A DNA stretch of 64,000 nt from the NCBI RefSeq assembly GCF_023920705.1, contig NZ_CP094657.1:2294001-2358000 (forward strand). Reading direction: 5' to 3'. Positions within the stretch are counted from its first letter, which is position 1. Each line of letters opens with the position of its first letter. Below the pieces are notes generated by a model that saw nothing but the letters and a program-made list of their open reading frames with translations, was not told the DNA's origin and made no database searches. The translations under genes and the position numbers were made by a program. Below, in pieces: positions 55,353 through 64,000 of the stretch. The DNA is from Acinetobacter sp. XS-4. Lineage in GTDB: Bacteria; Pseudomonadota; Gammaproteobacteria; Pseudomonadales; Moraxellaceae.

Positions 55353-56378
55353 ATGAAAATTACCTCAGCTCGTCAAGATCAGGGTATTCCGGGTGTCTAT
55401 GGCTTATTGCTATTAGATGTTGTTTCGCGTTGGGGATACAACGATGAAACATTATTTGCTCCATTTCATCTTACCAGTGAGCAACTGGCTGACCCTGACT
55501 ATCGTATTTCTACACCAGTAGCAAATGAACTGGTAAAACACGCGCTTAATTTAACTGGCGAAACGACGTTGGGTTACCATCTTGGTACTCAAATGCGTAT
55601 CTCAATTCATGGCTTCATTGGCTATGCAATTATGACAGCCAAAGATATTACTGAAGCGATTGCTCTTGCAGCCCGCTTTATTCAGCTACGCTTGCCCTTT
55701 TTACAATTATATTTCTCAACTTTTGGGCCAAAAGCGACCTTACAATTACAGTGTGATATTGAACTAGAACCTTTACGTACAGAAATCGTTTTAGGTTTAA
55801 CTATTGGTATCATGAGCATGGCGAAAGCGATGACTGGTATTGAAGATTTAGCTGGTGATGTAGATTTAGATTTCCCAGAACCAGAAGGTTTTGACAAATA
55901 TAAAAATAAGCTGAGCAGCACAATTCGCTTTAACCAACCACATTTAATTTCAAGTTTTGATAAAAAGTATTTAGGGCTTAAATTAGTTAATGCTGACCCT
56001 ATCGCAAGTCAAGTTGCCATTAACCAATGTGAAGCTGAACTTTCTGCTTTGGGTGAACGCCGTCGTTTAGCAATGCGAGTTCGTGATATTTTAAGTAATT
56101 CTGAACAACATTACTTAAGCATAGAAAATGTAGCAGAATACCTACATATGTCAGATCGCACACTCAAGCGTCAACTAGCAGCAGAAGGAACTTCCTTTTC
56201 AACTTTGGTTGATGAAGTGCGTTATCGACATGCAACATCTCTGCTTTCCCGCACAGATTATAGTCTTGAACAAATTGCAGATGAACTTGGCTATTCGGAC
56301 GTTGCAAATTTTAGCCGAGCTTTTAAACGCTGGAGCGGCCGCAGTCCGAGCAACTGGCGTAAAGACCCATACTTATAA
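55353..56378 (+). CDS. AraC-family transcriptional regulator
   Basis: A 341-residue regulator with an N-terminal arabinose-binding-like ligand domain (residues about 20-220, HGFIGYAIMTAKDITEA is a family landmark) and a C-terminal double helix-turn-helix (about 240-338; LHMSDRTLKRQLAAEGTSFSTL and YSLEQIADELGYSDVANFSRAFKRWSGRSP). It resembles the regulator at 13206-14228 in length and layout. It follows the ABC/MaoC pair by 107 bp and precedes gcvH; which genes it controls is unknown. Confidence 0.9.
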   Translation: MKITSARQDQGIPGVYGLLLLDVVSRWGYNDETLFAPFHLTSEQLADPDYRISTPVANELVKHALNLTGETTLGYHLGTQMRISIHGFIGYAIMTAKDITEAIALAARFIQLRLPFLQLYFSTFGPKATLQLQCDIELEPLRTEIVLGLTIGIMSMAKAMTGIEDLAGDVDLDFPEPEGFDKYKNKLSSTIRFNQPHLISSFDKKYLGLKLVNADPIASQVAINQCEAELSALGERRRLAMRVRDILSNSEQHYLSIENVAEYLHMSDRTLKRQLAAEGTSFSTLVDEVRYRHATSLLSRTDYSLEQIADELGYSDVANFSRAFKRWSGRSPSNWRKDPYL

Positions 56379-56415
56379 TGTTTAAAAATATTGGACACAA
56401 GCTTAAGGAGTTATC

Positions 56416-56790
56416 ATGAACCATCCTTCGGAACTGAAGTATGCACGTACACATGAGTGGGTAAAGATTGAGGGTGATCTTGTTATTACAGGGATTACTG
56501 ATCATGCACAAGATGAACTTGGCGATTTGGTTTACGTTGAAACTCCAGAAGTTGGGAGTAAAGTTACTGCTGGCGAACAAGCTGGTGTGGTTGAGTCAGT
56601 AAAAACTGCTTCTGACATCCATGCGCCTGTTTCAGGCACTGTAGTAGAAGTAAATACTGACCTTGAAGATGATCCTGATTTTGTAAATGATGATCCGTAT
56701 GGTAAGGGTTGGATTTATAAAATCAAACCAGACAACATTGCAGATGTTGAAAAACTTTTAACAAATGCAGAATATGAAGCTGGCTTATAA
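56416..56790 (+). CDS. gcvH: Glycine cleavage system H protein
   Basis: A 124-residue H protein, which carries the aminomethyl-lipoyl intermediate between the P, T and L proteins of glycine cleavage. The lipoylated Lys is in the motif [18 protein letters not shown] (about residue 65), and [13 protein letters not shown] precedes it. The length is standard. AAGGAG precedes the ATG at a good distance. It is alone here: gcvT and gcvP are not in the window. A strong terminator follows at once, so it is a single-gene unit. Confidence 0.97.
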   Translation: MNHPSELKYARTHEWVKIEGDLVITGITDHAQDELGDLVYVETPEVGSKVTAGEQAGVVESVKTASDIHAPVSGTVVEVNTDLEDDPDFVNDDPYGKGWIYKIKPDNIADVEKLLTNAEYEAGL

Positions 56791-56820
56791 AAGATAGCTA
56801 TAGCTTTTCATATTTAATAA

Positions 56821-56850
56821 AAGCCAGTTTAGTCGTAAACTGGCTTTTTC
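56821..56850 (+). terminator. Terminator of gcvH
   Basis: AAGCCAGTTT (56821-56830) pairs with AAACTGGCTT (56837-56846) around AGTCGT, followed by T. Confidence 0.92.
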
Positions 56851-56890
56851 TTTATCTATTCAAAATCAGTTTTACAAATCGGTGACTTCT

Positions 56891-57589
56891 ATGACAAAGC
56901 TTGTTGTATTCTCTGGCGCTGGTATGAGTGCTGAAAGTGGAATTAGCACCTTTCGTGACAATAATGGTCTATGGGAAAATTACGATATCAAACAAGTTGC
57001 CACACCTGAAGCATGGCAAAAGAACCCTGCTTTAGTTCAACGCTTTTACAATGAACGCCGTAAAAATATTTTAGAGTCTCAACCCAATTCAGCTCATCAA
57101 TATATTGCCAAGTTACAAGATTATTTTGACGTACATGTTATTACTCAAAATATTGATGATTTGCATGAACGTGCGGGAAGTTCCAACGTTTTACATTTGC
57201 ATGGCAATATTCGGTTAGCAAAAAGTTCTGGCCCCAATGCGCAATTTACAACTCAGTTTTATGACATTAACGGTTGGGAATTAGATTTAGAACATGACCT
57301 TTGCCCAGATGGTTATCCCCTTCGTCCACATGTTGTTTGGTTTGGCGAAGCCGTACCTGCTTATGAAGAAGCAATTAGATTAGTGCAAAGTGCAGATACT
57401 TTTATAGTCATTGGGTCCACATTAAGCGTATATCCAGTTGCGGGTCTAGTACATGAAATTTCAGATCAATGTAAAGCTTACTATATAGATCCCAAAGCAG
57501 ATTATGGACGTGTTCCTCAACAATATGAATTGTTAATAATGTCAGCGACTCAAGGAATGCATCAACTTTTTGAGAATTTAACCCATTAA
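56891..57589 (+). CDS. cobB: Sir2-family NAD-dependent deacylase without zinc cysteines
   Basis: A 232-residue sirtuin. The NAD-binding motifs GAGMSAESGISTFR and TQNIDDLHERAG, and the catalytic His in LHLHG, are all present; FYNERR keeps the Tyr-x-x-Arg of desuccinylases (class III, like E. coli CobB). The zinc module, normally four cysteines between the catalytic His and RPHVVWFGE, is reduced to one cysteine (HDLCPDG), so zinc cannot bind in the usual way. I use the ATG at 56891; GTG at 56882 is an alternative. It lies after the gcvH terminator with about 40 bp between. Confidence 0.87.
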   Translation: MTKLVVFSGAGMSAESGISTFRDNNGLWENYDIKQVATPEAWQKNPALVQRFYNERRKNILESQPNSAHQYIAKLQDYFDVHVITQNIDDLHERAGSSNVLHLHGNIRLAKSSGPNAQFTTQFYDINGWELDLEHDLCPDGYPLRPHVVWFGEAVPAYEEAIRLVQSADTFIVIGSTLSVYPVAGLVHEISDQCKAYYIDPKADYGRVPQQYELLIMSATQGMHQLFENLTH

Positions 57590-57989
57590 GCGCTATTTTT
57601 AAGGACCAAATAAATTTAATTTGAATAAAAATTACTATTTTTTAGATAAAATTTTCTAGCATTGTTCTAATTTTGCTCAAAAAAACTTTATCCTCCAAGC
57701 ACTTTACAATTAGATTTAGAGTTATTTTTTTTAAAATATTTTTATTTCTCATAAAATCTTTAAAAAATAAATATTAAAAAATTATAAGTTAATGATTAAT
57801 ATTATAATTTTTCACTTAAAAAATCCACTTATTTTAAGTTACACAAAGATACAAAAGTACAATATAAAAATAACAGAGCAAAAAAAATCTTTTGTGGTTG
57901 AATCTCAACCTCTTGAATGCCGTACAAGAAAACAGCGACCTGGATTAGGTTACAATCACGGATTATGGATATAAGGACACACATCCATC
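57590..57989. other. 400-bp AT-rich intergenic region before putP
   Basis: Very A/T-rich DNA that should contain the putP promoter. A 60-codon frame at 57792-57974 lacks a ribosome site and homologous look, so I do not call it a gene. A leading TAAGGA lies 12-17 bases before the putP ATG. Confidence 0.5.
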
Positions 57990-59480
57990 ATGAGTTATTT
58001 TGATCCCACCCTCATCATGTTTATGGTGTACATCGTAGCAATGGTACTTATTGGCTTATTTGCCTACCGTGCTACAAGCGACTTCTCAGATTATATTCTC
58101 GGTGGTCGTAGTTTAGGCAGTTTCGTTACTGCGTTATCCGCAGGCGCATCAGACATGAGTGGTTGGCTACTCATGGGTTTACCAGGAGCAATTTATCTTT
58201 CTGGCCTATCTGAAGCGTGGATTGCAATTGGTCTTATTATCGGTGCTTGGCTTAACTGGCTACTGGTTGCTGGTCGATTACGCGTTCATACTGAAATTCA
58301 AAACAATGCATTAACTTTGCCAGATTATTTTACAAGCCGTTTTGATGACCAGAAAAAAGTACTTCGTATTTTCTCTGCTGTTATCATCTTGGTTTTCTTC
58401 GCTATTTACTGTGCTTCAGGCATGGTAGCGGGTGCCCGTTTATTTGAAAATTTATTCGGCATGTCTTACAACACAGCTATTTGGCTCAGTGCTATTGCAA
58501 CCATCAGTTATGTTTGTATCGGTGGATTCTTAGCAATTAGCTGGACTGATACATTCCAAGCTGGATTGATGATTTTTGCCCTGATCTTAACACCAATCGT
58601 GACTTACCTTGCGATCGGGGACACAACTCATTTTGTTACCCTGATTGAAACTGCACGTCCGCATGCATTTAATCTCATCTCAGATTTTGGTGTGGTAGCA
58701 GTTTTATCCTCCATGGCATGGGGACTTGGTTACTTTGGTCAACCACACATCCTTGTACGTTTCATGGCAGCCGACTCAGTAAAATCTATTCCTGCTGCTC
58801 GTCGTATTGGTATGACTTGGATGATCTTGTGTTTAGCAGGTGCTGTGGGTGCTGGTTTCTTCGGTATTGCTTATTTTGAACAACATCCTGAATTAGCGGC
58901 AGTTGTTAGCAAAAACCCTGAAACTGTATTTATGGAATTGACTAAAATTTTATTCAATCCATGGATTGTGGGTATCATTTTGGCAGCAATTTTAGCTGCT
59001 GTTATGAGCACGTTAAGCTGTCAACTTCTAGTATGTTCAAGTGCCTTAACTGAAGATTTATACAAAGGTTTCCTTCGTAAAAATGCATCTCAAAAAGAAC
59101 TTGTATGGGTTGGCCGTGTAATGGTTCTTGTCATTGCTGTTCTTGCTATTGCTCTTGCAGGGAACCCAGATAGTAAGGTTCTTGGCCTTGTTGCTTATGC
59201 ATGGGCTGGCTTCGGTGCAGCGTTTGGTCCGCTTATCATCTTGTCATTGTTCTGGAAACGTATGAATTTACAAGGTGCCTTAGCAGGTATGATCGTTGGT
59301 GCGGTTGTGGTTATTGGCTGGAAAAATCTTTTCGCAAGCACAGGTGTTTACGAAATCATTCCGGGCTTTATCCTTGCATTTATCAGCATCATTGTAGTGA
59401 GTCTTTTAACTAAAGCGCCAAATACGACTGTAACTGGACGCTTTGAAGAAGCAGATAAACTCTACAAAGAAAGCGTATAA
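57990..59480 (+). CDS. putP: Sodium/proline symporter PutP
   Basis: A 496-residue sodium:solute symporter with about 12-13 membrane segments. The N-terminal region ATSDFSDYILGGRSLGSFVTALSAGASDMSG and the helix ISWTDTFQAGLMIFALI are hallmarks of PutP, and ILAAVMSTLSCQLLVCSSAL carries the sodium-site Ser/Thr. It imports proline with Na+. The length matches E. coli PutP (502). It sits beside putA and an Lrp-type regulator, the complete proline-use module. A stem-loop shared with the regulator follows. Confidence 0.96.
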   Translation: MSYFDPTLIMFMVYIVAMVLIGLFAYRATSDFSDYILGGRSLGSFVTALSAGASDMSGWLLMGLPGAIYLSGLSEAWIAIGLIIGAWLNWLLVAGRLRVHTEIQNNALTLPDYFTSRFDDQKKVLRIFSAVIILVFFAIYCASGMVAGARLFENLFGMSYNTAIWLSAIATISYVCIGGFLAISWTDTFQAGLMIFALILTPIVTYLAIGDTTHFVTLIETARPHAFNLISDFGVVAVLSSMAWGLGYFGQPHILVRFMAADSVKSIPAARRIGMTWMILCLAGAVGAGFFGIAYFEQHPELAAVVSKNPETVFMELTKILFNPWIVGIILAAILAAVMSTLSCQLLVCSSALTEDLYKGFLRKNASQKELVWVGRVMVLVIAVLAIALAGNPDSKVLGLVAYAWAGFGAAFGPLIILSLFWKRMNLQGALAGMIVGAVVVIGWKNLFASTGVYEIIPGFILAFISIIVVSLLTKAPNTTVTGRFEEADKLYKESV

Positions 59481-59490
59481 ATCATTGAAA

Positions 59491-59520
59491 TAAATAAAGG
59501 GGCTTGGACCCCTTTATTTA
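59491..59520. terminator. Bidirectional terminator between putP and the Lrp-type gene
   Basis: TAAATAAAGGGG (59491-59502), loop CTTGGA, CCCCTTTATTTA (59509-59520): a 12-bp perfect stem with A- and T-rich flanks. The stop codon of the Lrp-type gene (59514-59516) lies inside the right arm. Confidence 0.9.
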
Positions 59521-60002
59521 TTTTTGGTTTTAATTTTAATTTTTGAAGTATCTTTCACTACCTGCATTACTGGATAACTCCGAGTTTCTTTCACTCCCGG
59601 TAACTGCCATAACACCTGCCCCGCAATACGTCTAAACTCTTCCATACTGCCACTTCGTAATTTAATTAAAAAATCAAATCCTCCACTCACCATATGACAT
59701 TCAACAATTTCCGGATAGTGAACCACAGCATCAATAAACTCATCTAGAACATTAGGTGTGGTTTTATCCAGTAATACTTCAACAAACACTAGAAAATTGG
59801 CATTTAAATTAACAGGGTTTAACTTAGCCTCATATCCTAAGATGAATTCATCTTTTGTCAGCTTTTGAACTCGCGCCATCACTGCAGTAGGAGATAAATT
59901 CACAAGCTCGGCTAATTTACTGTTCGAAATACGCCCATCTGTTTGAAGAATATCCAAAATTTTTAAATCAGTGCGATCAAGGCTTAATAATGGGCCATTC
60001 AT
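59514..60002 (-). CDS. putR: Lrp/AsnC-family regulator of proline catabolism
   Basis: A 162-residue Lrp-type regulator. The N-terminal helix-turn-helix reads LDRTDLKILDILQTDGRISNSKLAELVNLSPTAVMARVQKL in two overlapping halves, and the C-terminal RAM ligand domain includes HMVSGGFDFLIKLRSG. It diverges from putA (124 bp) and converges with putP, the layout of PutR-type activators that respond to proline. The PutA here has no DNA-binding domain, so this protein is the likely regulator of the module. The gene symbol is by analogy. Confidence 0.88.
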   Translation of the reverse strand: MNGPLLSLDRTDLKILDILQTDGRISNSKLAELVNLSPTAVMARVQKLTKDEFILGYEAKLNPVNLNANFLVFVEVLLDKTTPNVLDEFIDAVVHYPEIVECHMVSGGFDFLIKLRSGSMEEFRRIAGQVLWQLPGVKETRSYPVMQVVKDTSKIKIKTKNK

Positions 60003-60126
60003 CTGAATTTTCCTCTAAAAAATGGGATAAATATAGTGAGTTATTCGGTGTTTCTTCTGTAATGATAAATTATCTAAACCTCTCTACTCAAGATCTTTGT
60101 ACGAGAGTCGGTTGGCGGAAACAGAT
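60003..60126. promoter_or_regulatory. Divergent promoter region of putA and the Lrp-type gene
   Basis: A 124-bp gap between divergently transcribed genes. It must hold promoters and probably a binding site for the Lrp-type regulator. I see no perfect palindrome. Confidence 0.5.
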
Positions 60127-63100
60127 ATGAACACAATGGATACTTTTCATCAAATGGATAAATCTCACCAAGGCTATATCACCGAATTCAACGATAAAAG
60201 TGAGTTTGAACAACGCATCAATACAGCTTGGCGACGTGCTGAACCAGAAGCTGTAGAAGAGCTATTACAAGCTGCTGCGGTATCTGATGATTTAGATCAT
60301 AAAATTTATGACCTTGCTTTTAATCTTGCTAATAATTTACGTGAACGTAAGACCTCTTCAGGTAAAGCAGGTATTGTTCAAGGGTTATTACAAGAATTCT
60401 CTCTTTCTTCACAAGAAGGTGTGGCACTCATGTGTCTTGCTGAAGCTTTGCTTCGTATTCCAGACTCAGCAACACGTGATTTGCTTATTCGAGATAAGAT
60501 TAATCAAGGTAACTGGAAAGAGCACGTTGGCCAAAGCAGCTTAATGTTTGTAAATGCTGCGGCATGGGGCCTCATGTTAACCGGTAAGCTTATGGAAACA
60601 CCAAAGCAAACCAGTCTTTCAAGTGTACTTACTGGCCTTTTAGCACGTAGTGGACGTGGCATTATTCGTAAAGCTGTTGACGTTGCAATGCGTATGATGG
60701 GGGAACAGTTTGTAACTGGTGAAACCATTGAAGAAGCTGTCGACCATGCGAAAGTACTCGAAGACAAAGGTTTTCGCTATTCGTACGACATGTTGGGTGA
60801 AGCAGCTTTAACCGAGCATGATGCTGAACGTTACTTTAACGATTATAATCAAGCCATTCATGCAATTGGCAAAGCGTCTAACGGTAAAGGCGTTTATGAT
60901 GGCCCTGGTATTTCAATTAAGCTTTCTGCTTTACATCCTCGCTATCAACGTGCGCAAATTGAACGTGTTCATCAAGAACTTTACGGCAAAGTATTTGAAC
61001 TCGCTCGTTTAGCTAAACACTACAACATTGGTTTAAATATCGATGCAGAAGAGTCAGAGCGTTTAGAAATTTCCCTTGAGTTACTTGAGCGCCTTTGCTT
61101 CGAACCAGAACTTGCGGATTGGAAAGGTATTGGTTTCGTTATTCAGGCTTACCAAAAACGCTGTTTCTTCGTGGTTGATTATATTATTGATCTTGCGAAA
61201 CGCAGCCAAAAACGTCTCATGATCCGCCTTGTGAAAGGTGCTTATTGGGATAGCGAAATTAAGAAAGCGCAAATCGAAGGTATGGATGACTACCCTGTCT
61301 TCACGCGTAAAGTACATACCGATTTATCTTATATCGCTTGTGCTAAAAAATTACTTGCTGCGCCAGAGTTCATCTATCCTCAATTTGCAACTCATAATGC
61401 TCAAACATTGGCAACGATCTATCAGTTAGCTGATCCGAGCAAATATTATGCAGGTCAATATGAATTCCAATGCTTACATGGCATGGGCGAACCGCTTTAT
61501 GAACAAGTCGTTGGTTCACGTGAGCAAAATAAATTAGGTGTGCCATGCCGTATTTATGCTCCTGTTGGTAATCATGAAACGTTGTTAGCTTATTTAGTTC
61601 GTCGTTTACTTGAAAATGGTGCGAATACCTCATTCGTTAACCGTATTGCCGATAAAACACTTAAAGTTGAAGATCTGATTCAGTCTCCAATTTACGATAT
61701 TCGCAAAGCAGCTAAACTCGAAGGTTCAGTTGGTTTAAAACATCCATCAATTCCACTACCTTTAGATATGTACGGATCACTCCGTAAAAACTCTAAAGGG
61801 TATGATTTAGCAAATGATGCTCCACTTGAAGTCCTAGATAGCACAGCTCAACAGCTCCGTAATCGTATCTGGCAAAGCCATCCATTATTGGCAAATAACG
61901 ATTCATTAGAGCAAGGTCATTCTATTGCAATTACAAACCCAGCACAAAATGATGAAATTGTTGGGCATATACAAGAAGCTGATCTTAAGCATGTTGAAAT
62001 TGCACTTAATGCAGCTGAGCAAGCTCAATCTGAATGGTCAAATACGCCTAAAGATCAGCGTGCTCAATACTTAAAACGCGCAGCAGACCTCATGGAAGGT
62101 CGTATGCAAGAGCTTATGGTTCTTCTAAGCCGTGAAAGTGGTAAAACTTATGCAAATGCGATTGCAGAAGTTCGCGAAGCTGTAGATTTCTTACGTTACT
62201 ATGCAACTCAAGTTGAGAACCTTCCTGCAAATACGACAATTCAGCCTTTAGGTACTGTACTTTGTATTAGCCCATGGAACTTCCCTCTTGCCATTTTCTC
62301 TGGTCAAATTGCAGCAGCACTAGGCAGCGGTAACTGTGTTATTGCTAAACCTGCTGAACAAACACCTTTAATTGCAGCTCAAGCCGTTCAGATTTTATGG
62401 GAAGCTGGTATCCCACATGGTGCTGTACAGCTACTTCCTGGCCGCGGTGAAACAGTAGGTGCTCAGCTTAGCCAAGATAATCGTATCGATGGCATCATGT
62501 TTACTGGCTCGACTGAAGTTGCCAAAATTTTACAGAAAACTGTTGCGAAACGTTTATCTGATAATGGTCAATCTATTCCTCTCATTGCAGAGACTGGCGG
62601 TCAAAATGCAATGATTGTGGACTCATCAGCATTAACTGAACAAGTTGTACTTGATGTCGTAAGTTCTGCCTTTGATAGCGCGGGTCAGCGTTGTTCTGCT
62701 TTACGTATTTTATGTGTGCAGGAAGACAGTGCCACAAGCGTAATTAAAATGCTTAAAGGTGCAATGCAGCAGTTGATCGTAGGTAACCCTGCGATTTTAA
62801 AAACTGACATTGGTCCTGTGATTGATAACGAAGCGAAACAGACAATTGACCAACATATCCAGAAAATGAAGTCTAAAGGCTACCCTGTACATCAGTTGAT
62901 GTTCGGTGCGACAAGCCAAAATGAATTAGATAAAGGAACATTTGTTGTACCAACAGCAATTGAATTACCTAATCTTGATGATTTGCAACGCGAAGTTTTT
63001 GGTCCAGTTTTACACATCATTACCTATAAGTATGGTGAACTCGAACAACTCATCTCACGTATTAATGCCAAAGGTTATGGTTTAACAATGGGTCTACATA

Positions 63101-63879
63101 CCCGTATTGATGAAACCATCCAAACAGTTATTCAACATGCTGAAGTTGGTAACCTTTATATCAACCGTAATATTGTTGGTGCTGTTGTTGGTGTACAACC
63201 GTTCGGTGGTGAAGGCCTATCTGGTACAGGCCCGAAAGCTGGTGGTCCGCTTTACATGTATCGCTTAATGCAGCAGTGTTCAAACAAAGTATTAGCAACA
63301 CCATTTGCTATGAAGAATGAACAAACTGCTTTTGAAGACTTTAACCGTGAGGTTTATCAGAGCTTACAAAATTGGGCGAAACAGCATTTACCACAAGCAA
63401 ATCGTGATATTGAACCATTTGGTGTTGGTAAGTTTTATGAATTACAAGGCCCTACTGGGGAAAGTAACCAATATATTATTTTGCCGCGTCATCGAGTTCT
63501 TTCAATTGCAGACACTGAACAAAATCAATTACATCAATTGCTCGCAATTTTTGCAGTTGGTAGCCAAGCAGCAGTAATGCCAAATAGTCCATTATTGGCA
63601 AAATACAAACAAACCTTGCCAAAAGATGTGCTTGCTGCAATTACTACAGTCAAAAATATCAGTTCTGATGATTTTGATGCAGTTTTACATCATGGTAATC
63701 GTGAAGAAATCTTCTCATTACAGCAAGAAGTTGCTACGCGTTCTGGTGCAATTGTTGGTATTACACATGTTGAGCCGAATGAGAATATTCCACTTGAACG
63801 TTTAGTGATTGAACGTGCAATTAGTGTGAATACAGCTGCGGCTGGTGGTAACGCAAGTTTAATGACAATGTCTGATTAA
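60127..63879 (+). CDS. putA: Bifunctional proline dehydrogenase/pyrroline-5-carboxylate dehydrogenase
   Basis: A 1250-residue PutA that oxidises proline to glutamate: FAD proline dehydrogenase (about residues 85-560, with YSYDMLGEAALT, MIRLVKGAYWDSEIK, LLENGANTSFVNRIAD) and NAD-dependent P5C dehydrogenase (about 600-1110, with CISPWNFPLAIF, ETGGQNAMIVD, and the catalytic Cys in GQRCSALRI). A C-terminal domain closes the substrate tunnel. E. coli PutA is about 1320 residues; here the ribbon-helix-helix DNA-binding domain and linker at the N-terminus are missing. The ATG at 60127 follows GGCGGA; a TTG at 60097 would add 10 residues. It is divergent from the Lrp-type gene. Confidence 0.96.
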   Translation: MNTMDTFHQMDKSHQGYITEFNDKSEFEQRINTAWRRAEPEAVEELLQAAAVSDDLDHKIYDLAFNLANNLRERKTSSGKAGIVQGLLQEFSLSSQEGVALMCLAEALLRIPDSATRDLLIRDKINQGNWKEHVGQSSLMFVNAAAWGLMLTGKLMETPKQTSLSSVLTGLLARSGRGIIRKAVDVAMRMMGEQFVTGETIEEAVDHAKVLEDKGFRYSYDMLGEAALTEHDAERYFNDYNQAIHAIGKASNGKGVYDGPGISIKLSALHPRYQRAQIERVHQELYGKVFELARLAKHYNIGLNIDAEESERLEISLELLERLCFEPELADWKGIGFVIQAYQKRCFFVVDYIIDLAKRSQKRLMIRLVKGAYWDSEIKKAQIEGMDDYPVFTRKVHTDLSYIACAKKLLAAPEFIYPQFATHNAQTLATIYQLADPSKYYAGQYEFQCLHGMGEPLYEQVVGSREQNKLGVPCRIYAPVGNHETLLAYLVRRLLENGANTSFVNRIADKTLKVEDLIQSPIYDIRKAAKLEGSVGLKHPSIPLPLDMYGSLRKNSKGYDLANDAPLEVLDSTAQQLRNRIWQSHPLLANNDSLEQGHSIAITNPAQNDEIVGHIQEADLKHVEIALNAAEQAQSEWSNTPKDQRAQYLKRAADLMEGRMQELMVLLSRESGKTYANAIAEVREAVDFLRYYATQVENLPANTTIQPLGTVLCISPWNFPLAIFSGQIAAALGSGNCVIAKPAEQTPLIAAQAVQILWEAGIPHGAVQLLPGRGETVGAQLSQDNRIDGIMFTGSTEVAKILQKTVAKRLSDNGQSIPLIAETGGQNAMIVDSSALTEQVVLDVVSSAFDSAGQRCSALRILCVQEDSATSVIKMLKGAMQQLIVGNPAILKTDIGPVIDNEAKQTIDQHIQKMKSKGYPVHQLMFGATSQNELDKGTFVVPTAIELPNLDDLQREVFGPVLHIITYKYGELEQLISRINAKGYGLTMGLHTRIDETIQTVIQHAEVGNLYINRNIVGAVVGVQPFGGEGLSGTGPKAGGPLYMYRLMQQCSNKVLATPFAMKNEQTAFEDFNREVYQSLQNWAKQHLPQANRDIEPFGVGKFYELQGPTGESNQYIILPRHRVLSIADTEQNQLHQLLAIFAVGSQAAVMPNSPLLAKYKQTLPKDVLAAITTVKNISSDDFDAVLHHGNREEIFSLQQEVATRSGAIVGITHVEPNENIPLERLVIERAISVNTAAAGGNASLMTMSD

Positions 63880-63894
63880 CCCATAATTTTTCTA

Positions 63895-63926
63895 AAAAGC
63901 CCAAATCTCAGTATTTGGGCTTTTTT
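63895..63926 (+). terminator. Terminator of putA
   Basis: AAAAGCCCAAAT pairs perfectly with ATTTGGGCTTTT around CTCAGT, followed by T-rich sequence. It is a strong Rho-independent terminator. Confidence 0.93.
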
Positions 63927-64000
63927 ATTTAATCAGGTAATCTATTCTTAAATATATAAATTTTATCAAATCGAGATTCTAATAATGGTCTTTTTAGAAC

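Noticed and set aside
57792..57974. 60-codon ORF before putP (starts MINIIIFHLKNP)
   Set aside because: It has no ribosome site, lies in extremely A/T-rich DNA, and its composition simply reflects that DNA. It also overlaps the likely putP promoter.
1..64000. CRISPR arrays, tRNA or rRNA genes, prophage or integron
   Set aside because: No regularly spaced repeats, cloverleaf sequences, rRNA landmarks, integrase or phage genes were seen while reading the window.

Overview
The window is an AT-rich, gene-dense gammaproteobacterial chromosome segment. Protein sequences and gene order point to Acinetobacter, probably the A. calcoaceticus-baumannii complex: bifunctional PutA beside an Lrp-type regulator, exbB-exbD-msbA-lpxK-kdsB-holB-pilZ-tatD, amgK-murU divergent from lptD-surA, and scattered type II secretion genes. 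This assignment is inferred from recognised proteins, not from a search. I saw no rRNA, tRNA, CRISPR array, prophage or complete insertion sequence.

Layout. 1-9.4 kb: two tandem family-5 (peptide-type) solute-binding proteins, the first cut by the window edge, diverge from a TonB-dependent receptor followed by its own tonB-exbB-exbD-exbD set. A near-consensus sigma-54 promoter lies just before the receptor, and a 12-bp perfect stem-loop separates receptor from tonB. 9.4-17.6 kb: malate synthase G, ZapE, an AraC regulator divergent from a Baeyer-Villiger-like monooxygenase, a LysO-type lysine exporter and pyrF. 17.7-24.6 kb: a minus-strand run of lapA, ihfB, rpsA, cmk, an SRPBCC protein, tadA, a 3-hydroxyisobutyryl-CoA hydrolase-like gene, ung and a queD-like gene. 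24.8-34.9 kb: type II secretion minor pseudopilins (gspK,J,I,H), a TetR regulator, tatD, pilZ, holB, kdsB, lpxK, msbA and an exbD/exbB pair, all on the minus strand. 34.9-42.9 kb: parB-parA-rsmG, then the recycling pair murU-amgK divergent from lptD-surA. 43-48 kb: fba, a small lipoprotein, pgk, a DUF2237 gene, maf and roxA. 48-57.6 kb: a looser regulatory and transport region with an orphan TetR gene, an orphan BigR-like sulfur-sensor repressor, sstT with two DUF genes, an ABC exporter coupled to a MaoC protein, an AraC regulator, a lone gcvH and a sirtuin lacking the zinc cysteines. 57.9-63.9 kb: the proline module putP, an Lrp-type regulator and putA.

Functionally the window is dominated by envelope biogenesis (lipid A and Kdo steps, MsbA flippase, LptD/SurA, type II pseudopilins, muropeptide recycling), TonB-driven import and amino-acid use. 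Most of it is ordinary core genome. The points that deserve a second look are: (1) a REP-like palindromic repeat cluster read in frame inside the gspJ leader, giving a 68-residue prepilin leader; (2) the apparent sigma-54 control of a dedicated receptor/TonB/Exb operon beside peptide-binding proteins; (3) the zinc-less sirtuin; (4) two orphan regulators with palindromic operators but no obvious targets; (5) a hairpin that holds the only Shine-Dalgarno-like sequence before lysO. I found no clear candidate for a wholly new defence or mobile system.
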